DNA from: a bacterium
GTDB taxonomy: Bacteria; Armatimonadota; Fimbriimonadia; Fimbriimonadales; Fimbriimonadaceae
Reading direction: 5' to 3'
NCBI GenBank assembly: GCA_027483535.1
Contig: JAIXUN010000002.1
Coordinates: 1,054,001-1,118,000 of the forward strand
Length of the DNA: 64,000 nucleotides
Below are positions 57,430 to 64,000 of this stretch, piece by piece. The translations under genes were made by a program, and so were the position numbers. Every line of letters begins with the position of its first letter. The stretch's first letter is position 1. The notes beneath the pieces are model-generated. The model was not told the origin of the DNA, searched no databases, and saw only the letters and a list, made by a program, of their open reading frames with translations.

Positions 57430-58434
57430 TTAGTTGGGGCGGGCGTTCGGGCCGAAATTCGCCCGATAGTATTCGACATGGTGCGAGCCGGGCTCAAAGA
57501 TTTCGTCGATCTTGTTGAGGATGCGTGGCTCGAGTTTGACCATGGTCGCCTTGACCGACTCTTCCAACTGCTCCACCGACCGAGCGCCGATGATCGGTGA
57601 AGTGATTCCGGGCTGGTTCGCCACCCATGCGAGCGAAAGGGTTGCCATGCTCATCCCGCTCTTCTCGGCAAGCAATTTCAACTTTCGGAGCTTGGGTACC
57701 GGGGCATTCTTCAGCCGACCCATGGGGTCGCTTGAAGAGTATCGCGAGCCCTTTGCCTCGCTGTCCAGGTACTTGCCGCTGAGGATGCCTCCGGCAAGAG
57801 GGGACCACGGAATGACGCCGTAGTTGTAGGTCTTGAGGAAGGGAAGAAGCTCTCGCTCGATTCGGCGATCTAGAAGGTTGTAAGGCGGTTGCTCAGTCAC
57901 AAACCCTCGTGCGCCGAGCTCCTTCGCCACGTAGTGAGCTTCGCAGACTTGCCATGCGGCAAAGGTTGAACAGCCCGCATAAAGGATTTTCCCAGCCCGA
58001 GTAAGGTCTTCCAATGCCCGAAGGGTTTCATCGATCCCAACTTCCGGTTGCGGGCGATGGATCTGGTACAGGTCGATGTAGTCGACACCCAGCCTAGCCA
58101 ACGATGCGTCGCAAGCCTCCATGATGTGCTTGCGGGTGTTTCCCCAAGCGTTTGCATCGGTGTCGTGCATTTTGCCGTGCGCCTTTGTTGCGAGCACGTA
58201 CGAAGAGCGTTGAATTCCCTTCAGGGCCTTGCCAAGAATCGTCTCACTCATCCCGCGTGCGTACACGTCCGCGGTGTCAAAGAAGTTGATTCCCAGATCG
58301 AGCGCACGATGGGTGATCTTGATGGCGGCATCTTCTTCGGAACCCCAATCTTGAGGCTCCCAACCGTAAGTCATGGTGCCCATACAGCTAACAGACACCT
58401 GAATGCCCGTTCGTCCGAGCGTGCGGAATTCCAT
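57430..58434 (-). CDS. Aldo/keto reductase
   Basis: The 334-residue protein shows LGRTGIQVSVSCMGTMTYG at the start, INFFDTADVYARGMSE (Asp/Tyr), VLATKAHG (Lys), IDLYQIHRPQPEVG (His), and the cofactor site ITSPIIGARSVEQLEE. It differs from the preceding reductase over most of its length, so the two are not recent copies. Substrate unknown. It is a single-gene unit with its own terminator. Confidence 0.9.
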   Translation of the reverse strand: MEFRTLGRTGIQVSVSCMGTMTYGWEPQDWGSEEDAAIKITHRALDLGINFFDTADVYARGMSETILGKALKGIQRSSYVLATKAHGKMHDTDANAWGNTRKHIMEACDASLARLGVDYIDLYQIHRPQPEVGIDETLRALEDLTRAGKILYAGCSTFAAWQVCEAHYVAKELGARGFVTEQPPYNLLDRRIERELLPFLKTYNYGVIPWSPLAGGILSGKYLDSEAKGSRYSSSDPMGRLKNAPVPKLRKLKLLAEKSGMSMATLSLAWVANQPGITSPIIGARSVEQLEESVKATMVKLEPRILNKIDEIFEPGSHHVEYYRANFGPNARPN

Positions 58435-58483
58435 GAAATCAGTCTACGCCCGCTCATTGCAGGCTGCACCCGATTCGGGGGCT

Positions 58484-58918
58484 TTAGTCGATTTCCAGCG
58501 AGCCGAATCGCCGCTCGGTGGCATCTACCGATTCGGAGATGATGTGGTACGCCCACTCGACTCTTCGCCGGAGTGTGGCGGCTTGGGCGGCTTCGATCGA
58601 TCCGTCTGGAAAGCGAGTCGGATCGGCGCGCTTGAGAATGCGCTCGTAGATCTTCTTTGTCTCCGAAAAGCCCGTTTCTGCGGTCACACCAAGGATTTTT
58701 CGAGCTTGATCGATGGGAGGAAGTTGCACGTCCGGCTGAGAAGCGGCGGGTTTAGCGGGGGGCGAACTCGGGGTTTTGGTCGCGACCGGCCCTTCCAATG
58801 CTTCGTTCAGTTCGCGCTCGGCGTCAATCGCGTCGACAGCCGAGATGCGGTCCCATTCCTGCTTGAAATGGCCCACCATTGCTCGTCCGTAGTTGATTGC
58901 TCGCTTTACTTCACTCAT
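58484..58918 (-). CDS. J-domain-like protein without HPD motif
   Basis: The 144-residue protein has a helical N-terminus, a Pro/Ala/Ser-rich linker (residues about 45-68), and a C-terminal helical part DQARKILGVTAETGFSETKKIYERILKRADPTRFPDGS ... LRRRVEWAYHIISE. The order resembles a DnaJ J-domain (ILGV, then a basic helix, then the loop), but the HPD tripeptide is absent: ADPTRF stands there. Such J-like domains may bind a partner without activating DnaK. It is followed by a coiled-coil protein gene on the same strand. Confidence 0.62.
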   Translation of the reverse strand: MSEVKRAINYGRAMVGHFKQEWDRISAVDAIDAERELNEALEGPVATKTPSSPPAKPAASQPDVQLPPIDQARKILGVTAETGFSETKKIYERILKRADPTRFPDGSIEAAQAATLRRRVEWAYHIISESVDATERRFGSLEID

Positions 58919-58958
58919 TGGGTTCTTTCAGTATCCCTCAAGAAGATGATTGGAATCC

Positions 58959-59594
58959 TTACAAGAGATTCTTGACCTCGTCCACGGTGACCGAGAACGA
59001 TTGAAGCTGCCCGAGGGTTTCGCGTAGATCGTTATCCGCGGCACCCGTGGCGGGCTCCAGCTTGGCGGCGGTGAGCTTCGCCTTCAACTCTGACAGAGCA
59101 GCCTGCGCTTGCCGCACCGAATCTTCGATGGAGCTCATCGCTTGGCGGGCTTTGTCGTAATGATGCAACTCGGTTTTTCGAGCCGCCAGCGAACTCTCGT
59201 AGGAAGACCGCTCCGAAGGGGACAACTCTCCTGCGAGGAGTTTCTCGAGACGCTCAAGGTCCGATTCCGCCGTGGACTGATCACGGACGCTTGAACGAAG
59301 GTGATCTCGGTTGTTGAGCGCTTTGAGAACTTGCTCTTCAATGCGTCGAACTTCCGATTGGGCCATCGAACGAATCGCGGCGAGCGACCCATCCGAATTC
59401 ACGACTTCTTCAATCTCGCGGCCCAGCCTCTGAATCGGCTTGAAAAGGGCGATCGAATCCACGCTCAATCCGTCTGCGGAAAGTGGGACCTGTCCTTTGT
59501 TGTTCGCCCGACTCAGCACGCCGGAGGTCGCGAAGAAGGCGATTCCAAGGGCGATAAGAATCACCACGATAAGGATGAGAGAGAAAGCGATCAT
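58959..59594 (-). CDS. Membrane-anchored coiled-coil protein
   Basis: The 211-residue protein has one N-terminal membrane helix (MIAFSLILIVVILIALGIAFF) and then long helices, with coiled-coil signs at about 85-170 (ALNNRDHLRSSVRDQSTAESDLERLEKLL). It stands upstream of the J-like gene with a 40-base gap, so they could form an operon. No family is known to me. Confidence 0.6.
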   Translation of the reverse strand: MIAFSLILIVVILIALGIAFFATSGVLSRANNKGQVPLSADGLSVDSIALFKPIQRLGREIEEVVNSDGSLAAIRSMAQSEVRRIEEQVLKALNNRDHLRSSVRDQSTAESDLERLEKLLAGELSPSERSSYESSLAARKTELHHYDKARQAMSSIEDSVRQAQAALSELKAKLTAAKLEPATGAADNDLRETLGQLQSFSVTVDEVKNLL

Positions 59595-59646
59595 CTTTGA
59601 AGGGTTCCGGGCTTCTTGAATTGTACGATTTTAACGAGGAGGGCGT

Positions 59647-60528
59647 TTAGAACTTCACCCGAATCCCGAAAGAGAGGTCCACAAAGCGACCGTTGTTCTC
59701 CCGAACCATTCCTTCCAAAGTGAAACCACGGGAGAGCCGGTAAAGAAACGAGACCCTGGTAATGAAGTCGGTGGATTCGAACACCCTTGTGAATCCAATG
59801 CTCACCGTCGCCTTGCGGTCGAGATCGAAATCGGATTGAAGGTCGATAATGCTCAGTTCCTCGTCAAGCGAGGATTCGGGTTCCCTAAGAACCAGCCCCT
59901 CGAACCTGCCGCCAAAGTTTCCGGCTCGCCATCTGCCATCCACTGCGTAGGCCTCGCGCCAGCCTCGACCCCGGCCCGGTGAATCTGAGACCCTTCGAAT
60001 GGGTGTCAGGGCGGTGCCGTTGATTCCAAAGTGCCGACCGATTGCCACGCTGAATCCAAACTCGGGCCTTCCGAGCCGACCCACCACTCCACTCTGCCGA
60101 CCCGTGCCGTTGCCCACAAACGCCACCGCAATGGGAATGCCTTCTAGGAGCAGGTCGTTGTCGCCACGAATGGCCACGGCGGTTTCGCGGAAAAGGGTCT
60201 TTGCTCCAAAGGGCAGGTACTGCTTGCCGATTCGCCAGATGCCCTCATCTTCCAGATAAGCCTCGTCAAAGCTGTCTGGGTCGGCATCGTTTTCGAAATG
60301 CTGAACTCTCTGTGTGAGCGTCGCGGTAAAGCCTGGTTCGGTAAGGATCTTGAGTCCGAACAGCGAGTAGCGCCCGAGCGGGTGATACGAGACAACGTTT
60401 GGGGAGGTCTTGGATTGGGAGAGGAACGATAGAGTGAGATCGCCCTTGAATTGGACATCGGCACTCTGGGCGGCGCTCAACGCTCCCAACCCAAGGCTCA
60501 TGACCAACCCAACGGCGACCTTAAACAT
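59647..60528 (-). CDS. Outer-membrane beta-barrel protein
   Basis: The 293-residue protein has a signal peptide (FKVAVGLVMSLGLGALSAA) and a sequence of alternating amphipathic strands (FKGDLTLSFLSQSKTS, YSLFGLKILTEPGFTATLTQRVQHF, FGFSVAIGRHFG, ATVSIGFTRVF, ITRVSFLYRLSRGFTLEGMVRENN) ending in a terminal Phe (IRVKF), as in outer membrane porins. This points to a diderm host. It overlaps the hisS stop by one base, so translation is coupled. Confidence 0.75.
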   Translation of the reverse strand: MFKVAVGLVMSLGLGALSAAQSADVQFKGDLTLSFLSQSKTSPNVVSYHPLGRYSLFGLKILTEPGFTATLTQRVQHFENDADPDSFDEAYLEDEGIWRIGKQYLPFGAKTLFRETAVAIRGDNDLLLEGIPIAVAFVGNGTGRQSGVVGRLGRPEFGFSVAIGRHFGINGTALTPIRRVSDSPGRGRGWREAYAVDGRWRAGNFGGRFEGLVLREPESSLDEELSIIDLQSDFDLDRKATVSIGFTRVFESTDFITRVSFLYRLSRGFTLEGMVRENNGRFVDLSFGIRVKF

Positions 60529-61793
60529 TATTTGTTTGCCGATTCCCAGGTGCGCAGCACTTCGCTCAGCTCATGCTGAGGAATCTCTCGTTGCTCCCCC
60601 TTATTGAGGTGCCGAACCTTGAGGGTCTCGGTCTCGATCTCTTCCGTGCCGACCAGCACCGCGAACGGAGCCGTGCTCTTATCGGCTTGACGAAGCTGCG
60701 ACTTGAAACTTCGGTTGTCTACGTCCCATTCGACCCTAAACCCTTGGGCGCGAAGGTCTCGAACCAGCTTTCGACAGTAACCACCTGCATCGGCGGTAGC
60801 GGCAACAACAAACACATCCGGACCTTTCGCCACCGGGAGCTTCTTCATCGCTTCTAGGGCAAGAATCACCCGCTCGACGCCGATTCCGAAACCGACGCAC
60901 GGGGTCGCTGGGCCGCCAATTTCCTTCACGAGGTTATCGTATCGACCTCCGCCAAAGAGGCTTAGCCCCTCTAGGTGCTTCGATTCAAACTCGAACACGG
61001 TCTCGGTGTAGTAGTCCAGTCCGCGCACCACGTAAGGAGCGACTTTGTACGGCACCTCAGCCTCGGTGAGTAGCTCTTGCAAACTCTCAAAACGCGCTTT
61101 GGAGTCGTCTTCCAAGAAGTCAGTGATGGGCGCCAGCCCGACCAGGGCGTCCTTTGCTTTGGGGTCTTTGCTGTCGAGCAGTCCAAGTGGGTTTTTCTCG
61201 GCGAGGGCTCTGGCTTCGGCTTCTTGATCGGCAAGGTAGGCCGCCATGTGCTGCAAAACCACCTCGCGGTACTTCGCCCGGCACTCATCGCGACCGATGG
61301 AGTTGATCATCACGGGCTCATCGCCCAAACCGATCTGCGCCATGAACGTCATCGCGATCTCCAGAACTTCGGCATCCGCCTGAGCGCTGCTCGAACCCAG
61401 GAGTTCGCAGCCAAGCTGGTGAGCCTGTCGCCAGCGACCCCTTGCCGGACGGCCGTATCGGAAGAACGGGGTGAGATACCAAAGCCTGAGGTGATTTCCA
61501 GGAGGGCAAAGCGCGTACTGAATCACGGCGCGCATTGCGGGGGCGGTTCCTTCTGGCTTGAGGGTGACGTTTCGATCGCCCTTGTCCTTGAAGTCGTACA
61601 TCTCCTTGGTGACGATGTCGCTGGCCTCACCCGCGGTTCGGCGGAAGAGGTCGGAGTCTTCAAAGGCGGGGGTGCGAATCTCGGCGTATCCGAATTTTTC
61701 GACCAGGGTCTGAAAATGATGCTCCAGAGTCTGCCAAATGGCGGACTGAGAGGGCAGGATGTCCTCGGTGCCTCGTGGAGCTTGAAATTTCAT
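60528..61793 (-). CDS. hisS: Histidyl-tRNA synthetase
   Basis: The 421-residue protein has all class II motifs and histidine-specific blocks: RGTEDILPSQS at the start, motif 2 (TLKPEGTAPAMRAVIQ ... RLWYLTPFFRYGRPARGRWRQAHQLGCE), the histidine-A sequence VRGLDYYTETVFE, motif 3 in GFGIGVERVILAL, and the C-terminal anticodon-binding domain. It charges tRNA-His. It is upstream of the porin-like gene, with overlap. Confidence is high. Confidence 0.96.
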   Translation of the reverse strand: MKFQAPRGTEDILPSQSAIWQTLEHHFQTLVEKFGYAEIRTPAFEDSDLFRRTAGEASDIVTKEMYDFKDKGDRNVTLKPEGTAPAMRAVIQYALCPPGNHLRLWYLTPFFRYGRPARGRWRQAHQLGCELLGSSSAQADAEVLEIAMTFMAQIGLGDEPVMINSIGRDECRAKYREVVLQHMAAYLADQEAEARALAEKNPLGLLDSKDPKAKDALVGLAPITDFLEDDSKARFESLQELLTEAEVPYKVAPYVVRGLDYYTETVFEFESKHLEGLSLFGGGRYDNLVKEIGGPATPCVGFGIGVERVILALEAMKKLPVAKGPDVFVVAATADAGGYCRKLVRDLRAQGFRVEWDVDNRSFKSQLRQADKSTAPFAVLVGTEEIETETLKVRHLNKGEQREIPQHELSEVLRTWESANK

Positions 61794-61823
61794 GACCTCT
61801 TATTTTGGCTGATGCGCCGAAGA

Positions 61824-61851
61824 GGTCGGCCAGCAGCGTCATCTGCTGACC
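61824..61851 (-). terminator. Hairpin between the secreted-protein gene and hisS
   Basis: CAGCAG (61831-61836) and CTGCTG (61843-61848) pair with a 6-base loop, extended by GGT (61824) and ACC (61849-61851) with a bulge. It follows the stop of the gene at 61865 on the minus strand. Confidence 0.45.
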
Positions 61852-61864
61852 GTGTGAAGGCGAG

Positions 61865-62869
61865 TTAGAGGACGATCCCTCGGCCTTTCATGCCGCTTGA
61901 GTTTTTGAACCAAGCATCGATCCTCAACGTGATTCGAGGTTTCCCGATCTTGAAGCGGTCGAAATCTTCGGTGGTTAAACCGGGGTAGCGACTCTTCAGT
62001 TCTTTGAGCAGCGGAATCCTGAGGCTATCGTCAAGGGCTCCAACTGTCGTTGCCGAGGTGTTTAACTGTTGAATGTTTTGTAGGTCCTTGTTTAACTGCG
62101 AGCACCCCTCATAGATCCATTTGCGCACCCGCTCTAGGACGATGCCTGCCCTTGAAGCTAAGGTCGGTTCATCAGCAGTGTAGTAAAGGGGATTGATTCG
62201 AAGTTCATTTCCCAACCTTGGTTCCGCAATCGGAAGGGTCCTTGGTGGAGGCCCCATGTTCGGACCCAGGCGAATCTCTTTCGTGATGGCAAACGCAATC
62301 TTCTCGTCGTCTTCGGGTCTCCGGCGATCTAAGTTGACATCGACGGTCATTTGCTCTGCACCACGAATTGGCGGTTGAACGGTGATGACCATGCACTTTC
62401 TCTGGCTAAAGTGCCCCGATTGTGCCTTCATGGCATCCAATTCAAATTTGTCGGCTCCTGCCCACTCTAATAGTCGACGACACAATTCTGGTGCCAACGG
62501 ATCTGGTTGATTGAGAGTTCCTTGCTTGCCCGCGTTGAGCAGTTGTTGCAGGCATTCAAGCCTCACTATCCCAAGAGACTCCAGAAGTCGCTTGGTTAAT
62601 ACGAAGGTGAGTTCTTTATCTTCGACGACCAGATTCCCAGGGTTGACGAACGTTTGCGGCTGCGCCGATTCAAGCGGAGTTTTGGGCTGCTTGAGGATCT
62701 CCAATGGTTCCGAATCGAAAGGCTTGGGCTCATTTCGACCGCTCGATAGGAGCACCACGGGCTTCGCAGACTTTAGGTTCTGTTGGACAAACCCGCTTTG
62801 TTGTCCTGGCAATGATGAAGTTTGAACCAGAGCGGTTGCAACAAGAAAAGGCGCTAGAAGAGAGTTCAT
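61865..62869 (-). CDS. Secreted protein of unknown function
   Basis: The 334-residue protein starts with a signal peptide (NSLLAPFLVATALVQTSS). The rest is mixed helix and strand with LLESLGIVRLECLQQLLNAGKQGT, CMVITVQPPIRGAEQMTVDVNLDRR and ITLRIDAWFKNSSGM. I recognise no family. It is a single gene between mutY and hisS on the minus strand. Confidence 0.6.
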   Translation of the reverse strand: MNSLLAPFLVATALVQTSSLPGQQSGFVQQNLKSAKPVVLLSSGRNEPKPFDSEPLEILKQPKTPLESAQPQTFVNPGNLVVEDKELTFVLTKRLLESLGIVRLECLQQLLNAGKQGTLNQPDPLAPELCRRLLEWAGADKFELDAMKAQSGHFSQRKCMVITVQPPIRGAEQMTVDVNLDRRRPEDDEKIAFAITKEIRLGPNMGPPPRTLPIAEPRLGNELRINPLYYTADEPTLASRAGIVLERVRKWIYEGCSQLNKDLQNIQQLNTSATTVGALDDSLRIPLLKELKSRYPGLTTEDFDRFKIGKPRITLRIDAWFKNSSGMKGRGIVL

Positions 62870-62932
62870 TCCTTATCCCCAAATCACCAGGTGTTGGTGT
62901 AGCGATTGGACGAATGGTAACAAAAATAGTAA

Positions 62933-64000
62933 CTATCGAGAATCTCTTTTTGCGAGAGTAATTATTTTTGACTGTGGTGCAGGAAGTGCAAACTTATCGA
63001 TCTCATCCATCGACACCCATCGGAAAGCCGTTTCTGACAGTTGAGGGGCCTTTTCAGGGAGATCGACGAGAGAAGCGCTCACCGTTATTCGGTGATAAGT
63101 CACCGCGTGGGTGAACGATCCAAGCGAAACGGGCCAGAGATCGTCTTTGTAATCGACAAGTCCCGGTGGCGCGCCTTCCGGACCGACCCGCAAGAACTGC
63201 CACATCCCCTCCCACCAGCGACCCTTTTCCTCCGGCGACCCACTTCGATAGGTCTCCGAACCGATCTGCTCGATCGCGTAAAGCGGGATCCCGTTCTCCC
63301 AGCGACGAACCACCCAATACTCGTGCTGGAGCTTCACCGTCTGCGTTTTCGGTTTAGGAGTGGGGAACCGAGTTTGCTCCCCGCGAGCATGGGCGACGCA
63401 TTTGGAAACCAGCGGGCAACGATCGCAGTCGGCGCGATCCGGCTTGCAGACCGTCGCCCCTAGCTCCATTAGCGCCTGATTCCAATCGCCCGGACGTTGG
63501 GCAGGAACCAACTTTTCGGCCCACTTCCAAGCGGCGGCGGTAAGTTCCTTGGCGGGTGAGGAGTCTGCGGTGAGGCGCGAGTAGACCCGCTCCACGTTTC
63601 CGTCGACGAGCGGTTCGCTGAGGTTCAGCGCAATGGAAGAGATCGCGCCCGCCGTGTAGCGACCCACTCCCGGCACGTCTCTCCACCCTGCGGCATCGCT
63701 CGGGATTCCATTTTCGGCAACCTGTTTGGCTCCGGCGTGGAGGAGTTTTGCCCGGCGATAGTAGCCAAGGCCCTGCCAAAGCGCGAGCACCTGCTGTTCA
63801 TCGGCAGTTGCCAAAGCTTGAGCGGTGGGGAACGCCGCGAGCCATCGCTCGAAGTAGGGAATGACAGTCGCCACCTGCGTCTGTTGGAGCATGATCTCGC
63901 TCACCCAAATGGCGTACGGGTCCTTGGTTTTGCGCCAAGGAAGGTCGCGCTTGTGCGAGTCGAACCAAGCGAGCAGAAGCCGATGGTAATCGGCCCGGAC
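62933..64000 (-). CDS. mutY: A/G-specific adenine glycosylase MutY (5' end beyond the window)
   Basis: The frame is open to the window end. The part seen has LPWRKTKDPYAIWVSEIMLQQTQVATVIPYF (catalytic Glu), the helix-hairpin-helix VPGVGRYTAGAISS, the catalytic Asp in LVDGNVERVYSRL, and the [4Fe-4S] cysteines CKPDRADCDRCPLVSKC. The C-terminal NUDIX-like domain follows (YWVVRRWENGIPLYAIEQ). MutY removes adenine paired with 8-oxoguanine. About 355 residues are visible. The start lies a short distance right of 64000. Confidence 0.95.
   Translation of the reverse strand, partial: VRADYHRLLLAWFDSHKRDLPWRKTKDPYAIWVSEIMLQQTQVATVIPYFERWLAAFPTAQALATADEQQVLALWQGLGYYRRAKLLHAGAKQVAENGIPSDAAGWRDVPGVGRYTAGAISSIALNLSEPLVDGNVERVYSRLTADSSPAKELTAAAWKWAEKLVPAQRPGDWNQALMELGATVCKPDRADCDRCPLVSKCVAHARGEQTRFPTPKPKTQTVKLQHEYWVVRRWENGIPLYAIEQIGSETYRSGSPEEKGRWWEGMWQFLRVGPEGAPPGLVDYKDDLWPVSLGSFTHAVTYHRITVSASLVDLPEKAPQLSETAFRWVSMDEIDKFALPAPQSKIITLAKRDSR

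Noticed and set aside
1-64000. CRISPR array, insertion sequence or rRNA genes
   Set aside because: No regular direct repeats with spacers, no transposase, and no rRNA-like sequence was seen in any part of the window.

Overview
The window is high-GC bacterial chromosome with a siphovirus-type prophage on the left (about 1-26.6 kb), a short AT-richer accessory strip (about 26.6-29.6 kb) and an ordinary host chromosome segment (about 29.6-64 kb). The host looks like a diderm of the Armatimonadota (Fimbriimonadia-like). This is inferred from a type IV prepilin-like protein of the DUF1559 class with the DSDDVYP signature, a PEP-CTERM protein next to an ECF sigma/anti-sigma pair, and an outer-membrane beta-barrel protein. 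It was not tested by phylogeny.

Prophage. Genes run in the canonical head-to-tail order: large terminase C-terminus, Mu gp29-type portal, Mu gpF/SPP1 gp7 head protein, a gpG/gp10-type protein, protease-scaffold, lambda D-like decoration protein, lambda E-like major capsid protein, connector, head closure, tail terminator, tail tube, tail assembly chaperone with a -1 frameshift extension, tape measure, then a tail tip set like that of the Rhodobacter gene transfer agent (DUF2460, DUF2163, NlpC/P60, J-like hub) and an SGNH-hydrolase tail protein. What is odd is the strand use. Portal, gpG-like protein, the closure/terminator pair and the chaperone are on the minus strand while their neighbours are on the plus strand, so the order is kept although single genes or pairs are inverted in place. 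Several accessory genes sit among them: putative membrane proteins (204-944, 11617-12219, 18134-18499) and an ImmA/IrrE-type metalloprotease module (15774-17462). The right boundary is probably the 3' half of a tRNA-Thr(CGT) at 26562-26611, as expected of an integrase attachment site. The integrase, replication and lysogeny genes must lie left of the window.

Accessory strip. 26.6-29.6 kb has an N-acetylmuramoyl-L-alanine amidase without signal peptide, a secreted coiled-coil protein, and a GC-rich hairpin next to a T-run.

Chromosome. After an AraC/GyrI regulator and a multi-PAS diguanylate cyclase comes a divergent hexuronate catabolism locus (uronate isomerase-like and SDR on the minus strand; KDPG aldolase, KDG kinase and mannonate dehydratase on the plus strand). 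Together they could convert glucuronate to pyruvate and glyceraldehyde-3-phosphate. Then follow a HAD hydrolase, gyrA, a TM2 protein, ubiX, a TIGR01777 epimerase, trigger factor, a PEP-CTERM spondin-like protein with ECF sigma and anti-sigma factors, nuoF-nuoE, a secreted glycosidase-like protein, a prepilin-like protein, dCMP deaminase, a WecA/TagO-like phosphosugar transferase, uppP, pth, a MarR regulator, two aldo/keto reductases, a J-domain-like protein, a coiled-coil membrane protein, a beta-barrel protein, hisS, a secreted unknown and mutY (cut by the window end). Strong hairpin terminators separate many convergent units.
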